From Leptoclinus maculatus (Eukaryota; Chordata; Actinopteri; Perciformes; Stichaeidae), in the NCBI GenBank assembly GCA_032191485.1, contig JAVDOI010000019.1, positions 8,194,784 through 8,258,783 of the forward strand: a stretch of DNA of 64,000 bases. The letters are read 5' to 3'. This document shows positions 47,970 through 60,769 of the stretch, one piece after another (position 1 is the stretch's first letter; every line of letters begins with the position of its first letter). The position numbers and the translations under genes are program-made. Under the pieces are notes generated by a model. It saw only the letters and a program-made list of their open reading frames with translations. It did no database searches and was not told the origin of the DNA.

Positions 47970-50085
47970 TTAAGTAAGAAAGCTGTAAGAGTGTCAAAGA
48001 ATTCAAATAGGATTGTTGTCTATTTGATCAGTAGTACAATAGTATTTATCATCTTCAGAAACATCCACTATCTGACGTTTGAGGATCAAGTAAGACTGCA
48101 GTCGTATTGTCAACGTGTTCCTTTTAAAAAGCCTTTTTCAGAAGTTTCTTTTTTTTTATTATACCTGACTGTCTGTTGCACAATTTAAACCCCTGCTCCC
48201 ATGGCCCCACGTCTGCTGGAGGGGGATGTGTGCAGGGTGGGTAGGGCCTGAGTCATAGACCAACCGCTCCCTCTGAGACTGTGGCGATGCCAGACTGTCG
48301 AGCTAAACTTTGAGAGCACATTCATTAGCGTTTTATTGCTTTGTAGTCTCGCCAATTAATCACAGGCGTGCTCACGGATGTGCACACACAATTTACGGTT
48401 CTAAACAACACTTGGAGGACGGTTACAGCGCGGAGACATGTACTGTGTGTGTCGTCTTCGCTTTGAAGCTAAGATATTACAACACATGTGCTTCATTTCA
48501 TGGCTCCCTAAAGTGTTGTACGTCAGACCACAACTTGTCTCTGGGTCCGTATATATCTGCTCCTCTGAGAACAATTACACACACACACACACACACGTAA
48601 TGTATCTGTAGCTCCTGTGAGGACACTTATTGACTCAACAGTAAAATGGCGTCACCTTGACTCCCCTCGTCTCTGTTGATGAAGGTTTTATTGAAGGATT
48701 CTTAATGGTGGTTAATTGCATTTTCATTTATAGTTTCAGGGCCATTTGTATTTATGACGGATCTGCTGCTAATCTCGAGTGTTTCAGGAGAAATTCGATG
48801 GCGTCTTCTTAATGACTTTAGTAGCAGCACATTAAGTTATAAACCATTTTACAACACTTATGATGTCCGGCCTTCATCTTTTTTCCGTAATGAATTTCAC
48901 AATTCAAGCTGCCTGTATGCGCAGTTTTAGTATTTTCTTCTTCTTTTCTTAAGAGCTTCTAGATCACGCAGAACACTTTTAATACTGTCTTGTGTAATGA
49001 TGCTATACCTTCAAATCCAATCCTGTTTTAAAATCTCAAAAAATGCTTCAAAACAAATAATGTAATGTGCATCTTTTGCCCTTGTTTCCTCAGAATTCGG
49101 TGTTGTCACTAAGACATGGTTTATTTATAGTACTGTAATTGGACGTTTAGTCAGTGCATTCACGCAGAGCGGTTGTGACTGTATCATGATGGCAGTAACA
49201 CAGTAGTATGAACAAGCTGGAATAAAACTTCACACATAACAAATACTAAAGGACATGATGTTTTGAGAGGATAAACTAGGACCTAACGGCTAATCCCGAG
49301 GCCCAGCATCTGTACTGACCTCAACAATTTCGGAGATCCTGACATGAGTGAAGGCGTGAGAAATTGCGAGTCATTTAAGCGGGAGCGTGAAAGATGTGAG
49401 GAGAATGTAATACAAGGAATTTGGTTGTTTGGGATTTTCTGTATAATCACCTCGGAGGGGATGGTTTAGGTCATGATAGCCGCTAAAGGGCAAAGACTCA
49501 ATACTGGGAACTGAACACTGTGTCCTGATCAGATGAGCTCCTGATAAATGACACATCTTGCAAGATGTTAGCTGAGGTCATGATAGTACTTCTTAAAGTA
49601 AAGTTTAGTCAGTAAAGTCAGTTATTAATGTTTTCATTAGTGTTTTACCTCCTTTTATACGATTTTTGAAACGGCATTATAAACACTTTATTTTCATTTA
49701 ATTTTGCCATCTGCCAACAGTTAAGGCAGCCAAACATGTTACATGAAATATACAAAGTCAGTATCATAACATCATAACAAGCTGACAAAAAAATACATAT
49801 TACACATTGAAACGTGCCGTCAGTCTTGTTTGTGGCATCCAGCAGCTATTATGTGGACATGACTGCTGCAGGTCTATCATTTATTTTTGACATTACATTA
49901 GAATGCAGAGCACAACTAATATTTCAGCAGGGATCAAAGCATCAGCACATCAGAAACATCGGGGGTCTTTTCTTCTAAGTGAGGCTATATTAAAAATCAA
50001 CAAAGGCTCTTCCCAAACTTAACACATTGTACTCTTACCCTGGGTTAAATCGTTTTTTTTATCCGGGGAAAGTATAGCTTTAACA
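47970..50085. other. CACNA1C: CACNA1C intron 1, no gene seen
   Basis: AT-rich intron with a CA run near 48577-48596. A repeat-free block at 48690-48860 may be conserved (see findings). Confidence 0.45.
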
Positions 50086-50089
50086 ATGT

Positions 50090-50230
50090 TTACTCCATTT
50101 TCCTCAATGCTCTGCTTCACATTAATACAGCCATATACACTGTGCACTCCCTCCTGGCAGCTGCCCAGTACAACCAGCGGGTTACATTCCTTGCTCAAGG
50201 GCAGACGGGAGAGTGTTAGTCAATCACTTT
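50090..50230 (-). mobile_element. SINE-like relic
   Basis: AACCAGCGGGTTACATTCCT, then TGCTCAAGGGCAGACGGG. On the minus strand this gives the CCTTGAGCAAGG core typical of fish SINEs. Strongly decayed. Confidence 0.4.
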
Positions 50231-50239
50231 GCACCATGC

Positions 50240-51540
50240 AGGTTTTCCTCTTTTGTTGTTGCATTTTTTTAAGTGCGACAAGCCACGCCCTTTTTCACTC
50301 CACTTTAACTTCTTGTCGGCCCCGCAGCGAGCGGCACCAGTTGGTGGAAACGTGCTTTTGCTCGTTTTTTTGCAGTCTTTTCTAGAGAGTGAGGTCGGTG
50401 GGTCCAGCTGGAACGCTTTGGCAACGACTGTAAAGTCGCCAACAGAGCAGGAAAGCAAAGAAACAACCTTGAGAGCGTCGATGTTTCCTTCAATTTTGAT
50501 TCTTGCCTTCTACTTTAATTAAGGGATACAACAGTGAAGAGCGACCGATTTATGACTAAATGTGCTACGTAGGAACTGTAAGGATTTTGGACTCAGCGTG
50601 ACCAAAGTAATTGAAAATATGCTGTGCTCTAGTTCTTTAAAGGTTGGATCGTGTGAGGGTCACACACCTACTGTATATTCAGAGAAACACTTCTCTATAA
50701 AAGGCTTTTTTCTTATCCGGTTGTTAGATGAGGTCAATTTTTAGTTGTTAAAACAGGCCGCTGGTGGCAATGTTCAGCCAAATGCCTTTGCCATGGTAAC
50801 CTATCCACAGGGAAAGTTTACTCAAAGTGCACTCAACAGGAATGCCAGGATCACCCAGAGAAACTGGGAGATCGGAAAGGTCTCAGGTTCGATTTTCCAT
50901 ATTTTACCGTCAAAGGGTATGTTTTTACAAGATGACTTGAGGAAATGAGCGATTGAATTGTTTGGTTTGCTGCCAAAATGGCAGCGCTAGCAGCCAAAGC
51001 AGACATCTATCAGCGTTTGGATGCTGGCTGGTGATATTTTGAAAGCCTGGCTGGAGGATCGATACAAATGCAACAATGCAACGATCGGATCCAGAAATAT
51101 AAAAAGTATCAAAAGTGGCAATATCTTGTGTTTAAAGGTTACTTTTGTCGACGAATGATTTCTTGTAGAGCGGGCAGAACACCGGTAAGTGGGAAAGATT
51201 GTTGATTTGTCAATGTCTTCCCATGTGCACACGTATGGAACACGCGGAAGCATTTAACGGTACAAATCTGAAGAGGCAGACAGCTTCTTGTATGATGGTA
51301 AGATAAAAATAATTGAATTTGAATTAGGACAAAATGATACACATGTGTTACTATATGCTCATAGACAGTTTAGATGGTCTCAAGAAAGCTGGGAATCACA
51401 AAATGTGTTTGTTACTGACTTTGATTGTCTAAATCTGCACCTTATTGTCTTGTCCTGTGCAAAAAAAAACTATTGTATATTGTATTATACAAATGTATGG
51501 AGGCTACATCCCACATAAGTATTCCAGACACTGTTGGATT
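50240..51540. other. CACNA1C: CACNA1C intron 1, no gene seen
   Basis: Unique-looking intron. GGTCTCAGGTTCGATTTTCC near 50878 resembles a tRNA B-box but lacks a matching A-box and clover-leaf. No exon recognised. Confidence 0.4.
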
Positions 51541-51544
51541 ATAT

Positions 51545-51660
51545 ACCACAGGTGCTCATGTGCAGCTCAGTTGGTCTTGCATTGTAATGTCCTTGACAAG
51601 GTTAGGAGTTCCATTCAGTGGGACTACACATACAGAAAATATATGCAGTGACTTTACCCG
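51545..51660 (+). mobile_element. tRNA-head SINE-like relic
   Basis: GTGCAGCTCAGTTGGTCTTG, then AAGGTTAGGAGTTCCATTC. These are spaced like RNA polymerase III A and B boxes in a tRNA-derived SINE head. There is no clover-leaf consistent with a functional tRNA. Confidence 0.35.
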
Positions 51661-51669
51661 AAGGCACTT

Positions 51670-52750
51670 TGCATGAAAGCGTTGTTTGAATGGCATGTGC
51701 TGTACATTATTTGAGCCCATTGTGCCCTTTACTGATCTAAAGGGCAGATGTGGAGAGGGAGACGGACAAGAGGACAAAGACGGAACAGAAAGAGAAGGGA
51801 AAGGATTGAATGGAAGTATGGAGAGGAGAGAGGCCGGAGAGTGTGGCGCAATGAAAGCAACATTTGAAATGGATTAACAAACAATGCATGTCCCCTCTGG
51901 ACCCGGTCTCAAACAAATACTGTATGTCAGCCTGTTTCCCCAAAGTCTGGGGAATGAAGGAAAACACTTTGTTGATGGCCTGCCTGTCCCACAGTCTTCA
52001 TAGCTCAGGGTGCCGTCATGATGCAGAAACAGAAGCCTTTTCATGCTATTTCAATCACAGCAAATCGGATGAAAGTGACAGCTAAATGGCTAATGGAGAT
52101 CATGAGCATTAGATGTAAGAAACGACGCAAAGAGAGAGAGAGACAGGTAGGGAGACGGTTCGTATCTGGGTTACTCTGGCCTCACATCTCTCCACTGCAG
52201 ATGAATATTAATAAGGAGTTATTAATATCTGCTGCATGCACTGTGTGTGAATATGTGTCTATGCAAGGTCGGCATGGAGGCGCGGTGTGAACAAGCCTTC
52301 CTCCTCCTCTTGCTTCTCCTCCTTCTCCTCAACCACACAACCCCGTATGTCACTTTTTGCCCTTCTTTCCTCCTCCTCGTGCTCACTTTGACTTTTTCTT
52401 TGTTTTTCTTATCTTCTTTTGTTTTCCCTTCTCCCCAGCATTCATTCCTCCTGTCTTTCACCGCTCCTTATGTTCCAAGGAAGGATGCTAATGCCGACGC
52501 TGGCACTGGTTTTGTCATAAATCAAAACAGAGTGACTACGTTTATGGCTATTTGTCAGCTATTTAATACAGTCCCTCTATTAGTATTATCTAAAGGTGAT
52601 TATGTATTATGTCCCAGTCATTTTTTTTGTACAATAAAGTACTGTAATTACTCTAATAGTACTGTAACAGCAACGAGGGAATCCGTGTTGCTGCAGTTAT
52701 CCATTTGTTTATGCAGTGGGTTGTACTCTATCACTTGGAGAATCTTTGAT
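51670..52750. other. CACNA1C: CACNA1C intron 1, no gene seen
   Basis: Purine-rich then pyrimidine-rich intron (CTCCT-rich near 52295-52335). The open frame at 52247-52756 is mostly low-complexity Leu/Phe/Ser and has no splice or domain support. Confidence 0.45.
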
Positions 52751-52755
52751 CCGTA

Positions 52756-52880
52756 GGATAAAGGATAAAGGATAAAGGATGTTTATTGTCATTGTAAAAA
52801 ACATACAACGAAATTAAGTTGGCGACTCAGTTAGTACAGCAGCAACAGTTAAAAGGTGTATAAAAAACATTAAGACAAGA

Positions 52881-52882
<2 letters not shown>
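52756..52882 (-). mobile_element. Retroelement 3' end with (ATCCTTT)n tail
   Basis: On the minus strand it reads TTTCGTTGTATG ... TTACAATGACAATAAACATCC, then ATCCTTT units. The TTTCGTTGTA...ATGACAATAAA order and a short tandem tail are characteristic of 3' ends of fish non-LTR elements or their SINEs. It is bounded by AGGATAAAGG-type sequence on both sides and abuts a 34-bp poly-T run. Confidence 0.55.

Positions 52883-52916
<34 letters not shown>
52883..52916. repeat. Poly-T run, 34 bp
   Basis: Homopolymer between the retroelement end and an AAAGGATAAAGG sequence. Its length is probably unreliable in assembly. Confidence 0.95.
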
Positions 52917-52920
<4 letters not shown>

Positions 52921-52929
52921 GATAAAGGT

Positions 52930-54660
52930 GTTTGTAATGGTGGGTTCGAAGATTTGAAGTGGACTCAACTGTTGCACGTGTTTTTTTTTTGGTCTGGGTT
53001 CAAAAAAATTCAACATAAAAGAGACCACTCCCCTCACCACAATCAGAATTGTCCAAACAAATTGGAAGCATGCAAACAGGGAATTTCAAGGAGAAAGGGT
53101 TGGGATGAGACAGTTACTTAACTACTTAAATGTACATTTTCAGTGCTGAGGGACTAGCTAAGTAATCATACCGCCGCCTGTTTCAGATTATATCAAATTT
53201 CCAAAATCCAACTTCAGAATCATATTCAGATGTTGTTTTGGTCTCAGGCGAAGAAAATAAATAAATTACATATCGGGGAAAAAAATAAGACCTTGTTGGA
53301 TTTGGCTCAGACTATTCAACTAGCCGGCCAAAGAGGGTGGTCTGACTTGACTTCCAAAGTATTTAACAGCTTAAAACCATGCAGTCTTATCTTTGGCTCA
53401 AAGTTAGCCCTCTGAGGAGGTACCGTACCATAAGTCATTGTTATAGCAATTGTCACTTGAATAGGGATAAATGACAATTAGCTACATGAAACGGTCCCTT
53501 TGAGCTACTCTGATTCATTTCCTGAAGCTCCTGCGTTTCATGTGAAAAAAACTCTCATCGAGAGGATTTCTTTGACACGAGGTTGATGAACATCTGCTTG
53601 CAACAAAGGGCAGACGCTGCAGACACAGCCCTGTCCCCATACAAACAACACTGAATTGACAATTACGTTTCGAGGGGAAAATATATTAAAAACGTAATCA
53701 TTTGACACACTAGGTAGTTTTGGGCGTGTGGGTAACTTTGGTCCACTTTGAATTGTTGTAACCAACCTCCTTGATTTTGTAGCATTGCTTTTCACAGGAA
53801 GTAACATATGAATCTCCTCATAACAACATATCCACATATTCGAATCCCATTTTTTGTACCATGCACCACCTTGACCTCCTGGGTGTAGGAAAGCAGCAAC
53901 CAATCAGTGCTTCAGAACTATGACTCACAGCTCCAGGGTTTGGCCGAGCTGTAATAAACTAGAAAGTCCAGATGACAGTGAGCAATGTGCTGTTGAATAC
54001 ACGCGTATTCCCTTGACATGTTTCTGTAGTATCTATCTTATGTGTGGAAGAGGGTGCGCGCACTTCCTTTAATTTCCCCTCCACTTCAATTTCCACCTCA
54101 GATAGTATGTTACAGTTTAATGAATAAATCCATATATGATAGGGTTCTTTTAACCAACGCTACTAGCAATGAAAAGTGCAATGAGAGCGGAAAAAAAAGA
54201 GACTGTTGAGCACCACGAATACTTTTGGCTATTTTGTTGTTAGAATGACCTTATTCCTAACAAAAAAAGTAAATGTGCCCTGCTATCCCATTTTTTTGTT
54301 GACAGGGCAAAATAGGATACACAACCTCAATTGTAACAGAGGTGTGTTTACCACTTTGTGGTATTCAGATTAAATGAGAAGCACTCTATTTTCAATGTGC
54401 AGCAAACGAGCAGGAATTTCCCCCGACAACAGGCCGTGCTTTTGTCTATTAAGAGTAAATGTTCTGTACAATATGACACGTTTTCAGTACGCTTGGTTGT
54501 CATGTTTGTTTACCTCTTTGGCCCGATCCCAAGCATGCGATTGGCTGCGTTCACGTGTTTTCCTTGTAAATTTCATGCTCGTCCTGCTCACGCTGTGTGG
54601 ATTTTGTGCGTGTGCGCACGTCCCAGTCAGCACATACTGTAACTGTCTGTTGGGAGAGGT
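52930..54660. other. CACNA1C: CACNA1C intron 1, nothing recognised
   Basis: AT-rich intron with scattered homopolymers. No gene, RNA or recognised transposon. Confidence 0.5.
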
Positions 54661-54744
54661 CAAAGATCAATGGGGAGCAGGTGTGTGTGTCTTGTCATTA
54701 AAGGGGAGCAGGTGTATATATGTGCAAGTGTGTGGTGTGAGCTT

Positions 54745-54806
54745 ATGTGTGTGTGTGTGCGTGTGTGTGTGTGCGCGTGCGCGTGTGCGCGTGCGCGTGT
54801 GCGCGT
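54745..54806. repeat. Alternating purine-pyrimidine tract, TG/CG mixed (possible Z-DNA)
   Basis: 62 bp of uninterrupted purine-pyrimidine alternation mixing GTGT and GCGC (for example GTGCGCGTGCGCGTGTGCGC). CG-containing alternation is more Z-prone than TG alone. Confidence 0.9.
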
Positions 54807-54849
54807 CGTGTGGAGCAGGTGCGTCTGTGTGGTGTGCTCACTCGGCCGG

Positions 54850-56400
54850 ATAATGGGCACATATGGACAAAGCGAGAGAGAGACGAATGAGAGACACCCA
54901 CACGTATGCAGACGGACACACGGGGTACGCAGCCTACACAAATTCATGCACATGTACACGACTGATACAGACAAGCCTTTTAGACTGCTTCTGGTTCTGT
55001 GCATACAATGTGACTGAGTGGGTGACACATAAATTGGATAAAGATAGTATGAGGCTTACAACCGGTATTTACGAGGACAATGATGATGAGGGTTAAGCAT
55101 GATGGGATGTCAAACGAGCAATGCGACACACGGAAGCAGTGGCAATCATTTTTATGCAAAATAATGGAACAAGAGTTCACCTCCATTATGCCGTTTTATG
55201 TTTATTATTCTAGTCTAAATCAGAGTCTGAAAGCGGTTGTAACGAAGCAGCGGTATTGTGCGTCAGACTGGCGATGGACTAGCTGCTAAATAGATGTTAA
55301 TAGAGGAGAATAAGAGAGAGAATAATTGTCGGCTGTTAGAAAATGACAGAAAGGGAAGTGATGGTGAAAAGAGTGAGAAGCGGCGAAGCAAGAGAGATCA
55401 AGAAAAATGGGGAGATGAGGAGGGGTAGATTGATGGAGGAAAGGAGGAAGGGTGCGCGGCTGAAAATGAACTTGTCCGCTGCTGGAGAGCCAATGGAGGG
55501 AGTGACAGCAATATAGATTAGAGAGAAAAGAGGGAAGAGGATGAGAAGGGGTAAGTATGTTGGTATGGAGGGATGATGAGGAAAAAAAGATGTAGAGTGG
55601 AGAGAGAGAGAGAGAGAGAGGAAGCGATGGGAGGGAGAGGTGGATGAAGGGTTTCACACAGATGAGGAGGAAGAAGAGGAGGATAAAGAAGTCGCAGAAC
55701 TAGAGGGGAGGGGGAGGGAGAAGAGGTACAGTAGCAGATGATAACGACGATTCAGCTGGGATGGCAGACGACAGGACTGCTGTGTGTGATTGGATCAGTG
55801 TGTGGGATCCAAACGTGCTGGGGAAAAAGGACCATTGGTCGGGCCCAATTTTCTGGACCTCAGTCAGGCCGTTAATACGATTTTTTCCTTTTTTTACATT
55901 TTGAATTAGAGCTGCCGCAGAGTGTGGGCCCCTCAGTGTGTGTGTGGCTGCCTGTGTGCATCCCCCATTAATTAGCGTCTGATCAGGTGTCATCATCAGT
56001 TAATTGACTGATAATTACATCATCACCGTCCACCCAAATAGATCCCTGTTGGGACGAGCGGAGGAGAAGGAAAAGCAGATGGAGGGAGAGAGAGAGCGAG
56101 CAATGAGGCGGACGTGAGTGAAGAAAGAGAGAGAGAGAGAGAGAAGGAGAGAAGGAGAAGGGCAAATAGAGGAGATGATGTGATGGACTGATTTGGGGTG
56201 GGATAATCTGATTGGTCCCCTTCACTGTCCGTTATCTGGTAGAGCCAATTAAATGAGCAGAGCGGCAAGGGACTTAAGAAGTTTGAATGATTTCTTTTTA
56301 AATCCCTTTGTGATGATTTTTTTGCTGCTGTAGTTTATACTGGAACTGTATTTTGTTGGTAAGCAATATCAAATAGGGCAACTTGTGGCATACTCTTGGT
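54850..56400. other. CACNA1C: CACNA1C intron 1, no gene seen
   Basis: Largely purine-rich (GGAGGA, GAGAGA) from 55300 to 55750 and 56070 to 56170, with a homeodomain-core-rich block between at 55960-56035. No exon. Confidence 0.45.
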
Positions 56401-56401
56401 G

Positions 56402-56404
<3 letters not shown>

Positions 56405-56448
<44 letters not shown>
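56405..56448. repeat. (TG)n microsatellite
   Basis: Uninterrupted TG run of about 44 bp. Confidence 0.97.
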
Positions 56449-56449
<1 letters not shown>

Positions 56450-57940
56450 TACCGATGACATTTTACAGCAGAGTGCTTGGAGTTGCAGCGATAGCATCTG
56501 TCCCCACTCTTTATCATTAAGTAGATAACAGCGCCACTGACTTGAGTTTGTATCACAGCTCATTACAGTCTGCAGTTCAGTTCACGCTGAAGTTCGGCTC
56601 AATTAGGTTCACTTCAAGTTCGGTGAGAGTGAATGCCCACTGTCTTTACAGTATGTGGATCATTTGTTTGACAAAAATCAGCTGAGGAACCCGGACTCGA
56701 TGTGGTTGTCCGAAGGTAATGTGTTAAGTTGGCTCTTTTAATGAGGAGATTTCTTCCTTAGTAAGATCTATAGAAAATGCATGGAAACTAAGACAGAGAA
56801 CAATGTATCCGTTATAATGAGACCTTTTTGTTATGGAAATGTAATGGTCTGACATTTCCTCATTTTCTTTCTTTATTGAGTTTGTGCAACTGTATATTTT
56901 TGACTGTTCGTGTGGCCATCCTGGTCGCTGTTGTCGTTGACGAGTCTTGTAAGCCCATACCTGCTGGGAACCATAGAGTGTTGGAATGGATTATAGGCCT
57001 TTTTCACGACGTCTGGAGCACCACTTAATGTGCACATAAACTCTTATTGGTTCAACTCATTGAATACAACTCCACAAATCATCAGGTACAAATCCAATGC
57101 TGGATATCAGGCTAACACCCGTGCTCCCACTGTGATATGCTTCAACGTCTGCTGTGAAATGTTCAAATAACAAAGAAAAATGTAAGTGCGAATGAAAATG
57201 CATACAAATAAAATAAGGCATACTATTCATGAAATACATACCATAAATCTCCATATACTGGGTGTATAAAAAGTTAATTCATTACAATTAACCTTTTACT
57301 TTTACAATTATTGTGTGTTGTCACACTAGTGCAGCCATTGACTGCAGTGCTTTGATAACAGTAATGTGCATTCATACTATTAGACCTGTAGAACTAATAG
57401 CATTGATTGAGTAGGGCTACAACCATTAGCTCAAGTACCGTAACAGTCATTGATTGTCTGAAGCACTGTGTCGTAACACCATTGACTGCATTGATGTTAA
57501 TACTACAAGAGTGAATTAGTGTGAAATATGCTTGGCTGCAAAGTCATATGATGGATGGAGAAATTACTGTCTTAAGTCCTGTCACTCGTGGTTAAGCACC
57601 CTAGCCCTCCTTACTCATCTTCCCTCTTTCCCTCTTTATTCAGTTCCTAGATTTGAATGCTCTCCTCCTGTTCCCTCCTCTTTTCCTTGTCTGTATTTCC
57701 CCCCCCTTCTGTGTGTCTCTCAATCCTTTTACCATCCCTCTCGCCATCCACCTCGCTCTCTCTCTTCTTCATCCCGCCTCCCTCATCCTCTTTCCTTTTC
57801 TTCTTCCATCCCTTCTCCTCCTTCTTCCCTTCAGTCAGAATCGTATTTCCAGCAGGCTGCCATTTCCCCCCCTGCAGGATGAAAGAATAAAAGCGCTGCT
57901 AATGGAATTACAGTCACTCACATCACGGGGTCTATCATAC
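56450..57940. other. CACNA1C: CACNA1C intron 1, nothing recognised
   Basis: AT-rich intron passing into a pyrimidine-rich C/T stretch (57620-57835). The Ser/Leu/Pro-rich open frames there reflect composition. Confidence 0.45.
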
Positions 57941-57944
57941 AACA

Positions 57945-57962
57945 CCACACACACACACACAC

Positions 57963-57993
<31 letters not shown>

Positions 57994-58122
57994 CACACAC
58001 AACATGACTGTGCATGTGCAGGACAGACACACAGAGACACGCGGTCAGACAGACAGATTAGTGAGCTCAGTATTATTAAAGTTTTACTCTCCTCTAATCC
58101 TCTCACTCATGCAGCACACACA

Positions 58123-58194
<72 letters not shown>

Positions 58195-58215
58195 CTCTCT
58201 CTCTCTCTCTCTCTC
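57945..58215. repeat. (CA)n, (CA)n and (CT)n microsatellite cluster
   Basis: CA runs about 57945-58000 and 58115-58190, the second followed directly by a CT run to 58215. Confidence 0.95.
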
Positions 58216-58839
58216 AGTGGGGTACACCCTTTGAGAGGGGCAGGCAGTGTGAGATAAACTGATCACGCAGGAGTACAATATGCCGAAAGTGATTATGTGT
58301 GTGTCTGTGTATGTGTGTGTTTGTGTGAGATAGTGAGCTAAAGAGAGAGAGATGATGATGTGCCAGAGCAGCCGGGAAGCAGATATTAACTCACACTGGA
58401 GTCCATGGTGGAAAGAAAGAGGAAGATATTTTCCAGCATAGAGAATCATCTGGGACGCATGCAGAGCCCGAATGTATGTGTGTGTATGTATGATAAAAGC
58501 TAGGTTTGCTTTCTAGGTAATCTGCCTTTGAAATCACAGAAACCCTCTAAAAGCAATCCCAAAGTTTAGAGAAAATGGGGAAAATATAGTTCCATCCAAG
58601 TAATGAGAATGCTCCAAATTAAAACCACAGTGGTATTTCCCATAAGGCACAGCTGCATCTGATACCAAGTGACTTCACCGCTGATGAATGTAAAGAACAT
58701 CTCCTTGGGCATTTTTTTTTGCTGTATTCAAAGCACACTGCTCCTAAATATTTGCAGACATATCTGGTGTTGTTGTTTAGTCAGTGCATTTGTTTTAAGA
58801 CTGCCTTTGGGGTGTTCCAGTTTTATTTTAGCTGTAATG

Positions 58840-59100
58840 AATAGAATAAAGTTTATTTGTATAGCACTTTTCAAAACAAATATTACAATGTGCTTGGCAC
58901 AAAAATAAAATAAAACAACTCACATTAAATTCTAAAAAGCGTATGAACCAATATTAGGAATCAGGTAGGCTATTAAAGTAAAAATAAAATGATTTGGCTA
59001 TTTGATGAAAATGAGTTCCAGGCAGGTGAAGGTGCCCTTATGGTCGCATGAGCAGCAGGCTGGCTGCACACGTGGGCAGGTGCTTGAGGAGCCTGAAGGT
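58840..59100 (+). repeat. Dispersed fish repeat copy
   Basis: AATAAAGTTTATTTGTATAG, CACTTTTCAAAACAAATATT and ACAATGTGCTTGGCACAAAA form a string I recognise from many fish loci, followed by decayed sequence (ATGAGTTCCAGGCAGGTGAA). Family not assigned. Confidence 0.5.
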
Positions 59101-59104
59101 ACCC

Positions 59105-59735
59105 CCCCAAATTAATCAATATTAAGAGTAACATTATCATTTATCATCTATTAATAGTGTAAAGGATTGCAGTTTAAATTGTTGCTTTACAGTTATGAAT
59201 TCCACCAATGGTTGTTTCTTGCATACGTCTAACATTAGTTCCGCATGACGAGTTCCTGATGGTTAGTTTGGTGCACAAACCGGAGGCGGCGTGCTGTCAG
59301 CTAGCCTCCGCCGAAAGAGGAAGATACTCTCTGGTAACCTCTAATTTGTCCCCTTTACACGTTCTGCGGTGTTATGATAAGAGACTAGCAAGTTGTTATG
59401 TTTGTTGCATCACTTTTTGCTTCTGGGAGCGCTGCGTCTGCTCCCCGCGACTAGTAGTAGCTGCTGATGGCTAATCGCTATGCTAGCTTGTCTTGCTAGT
59501 TTTCTAACTCATCTCTACACCTGTCGGTTGTGGAAATAACGTTATACTGTACAGTTACTCATGCATACTGTATTTATTGAGGTGCGTGCACTTATTTGCA
59601 CCATACTGTAGACTTCTAACGTTACTTCACTGCATTCCAGAGACACATTTTGTAACATTAGTAACATTATTTGACAGACACGTTACCGTTACTGGTTACT
59701 TTTCAGTAACGGTAAAGAACGGTTCAGAAATGAGT
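59105..59735. other. CACNA1C: CACNA1C intron 1, no gene seen
   Basis: Contains repeated GTAAC/GTTAC words (for example AACGTTACTT and ACGTTACCGTTACTGGTTAC near 59618-59710) but no assignable element. Confidence 0.4.
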
Positions 59736-59739
59736 TAAA

Positions 59740-60145
59740 CTGCACAAGTTACATTAAAATTTAAATGCTGCACATGAATACATCGGTAACAATAATTCAA
59801 TAATTCATACAACGAATATGATAAGTCATTCTTCTTTATTAAAGGATTTTTTTTAATGATGAGCATTCCATTCCAGGCTTTTGGTTTCAAGGTTCTCCTG
59901 TTGTGCATGCTGGCTCGCTTTCTAATTTTCATGGCATCGTTAATGTTATTAGCAACACCTGTGCTTTTCCTACTATAATAACTCAAAATGTGTCCCTGTG
60001 AACAAGGCCTCTGCTGTTCTTATTGAAGTACATTTTGCTGATAAAAACCTGGTTCTATTACGGTGACAGTTTGGATGCAGCACTGTATATTTAAATAGTG
60101 GCACTGCTACTTGGACTTCTGAATACTTCTTTCACCATCGCACAT
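59740..60145 (+). repeat. Dispersed fish transposon-derived repeat (right part)
   Basis: AATGCTGCACATGAATACAT, then GAAGTACATTTTGCTGATAA and ending TCTGAATACTTCTTTCACCA. These match the internal and right-terminal parts of the family whose left end is at 16851-17410 (canonical right end GAATACTTCTTCCACCACTG). Its own left end is missing. Confidence 0.5.
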
Positions 60146-60413
60146 GTTGAGTTAGATGCAGGGTGTGAAGAGAGGAATAGCAACAGGAAGTTAAGTAGTC
60201 CTCAATTATTCATGTAACTAATTACTTTTACTAAAGAGTAATTTGTGAAGTAATGCAATTCTTTTTTTAAATGAGTAATTAGAAAGGAGACATTTGTTAA
60301 TATGCTACATTTTCCAAGTAACTTACCAAGCAGAAAAGTACCAGCACTATAGTGTATTTCTGCAACTTCATGTTACTGGAAACACACAGCATGTGAAGGT
60401 AGATGCTGCTGGG

Positions 60414-60501
<88 letters not shown>
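60414..60501. repeat. (TG)n microsatellite
   Basis: Uninterrupted TG run of about 88 bp. Confidence 0.97.
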
Positions 60502-60502
<1 letters not shown>

Positions 60503-60769
60503 AGACATTCTTACAACTCCTCAGGATCTGATGTAATGCCCCCTCAGGCCTGTGAGTTCATATGTAGAGACGTATAGCTCTGAAGTGAGAGGGATGTGAT
60601 TTTTAGCAGATATTGTACCCTGTAATCGTCTCTCTCGCCTCTTCTCTTTCACCTCTGCACATCTCTTCTCACATTTTCTCTCTCTCTCCTTATCTCTGTT
60701 GTGACAGCTTAGGTTGGAATCACTCAGGGGTTTTAAAGTGTTGCATTCTTTTTCTCCCAAAAGCAGTGA

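Noticed and set aside
50878..50900. tRNA gene suggested by GGTTCGATT
   Set aside because: Only a B-box-like word is present. No A-box at the right distance and no acceptor-stem pairing could be found.
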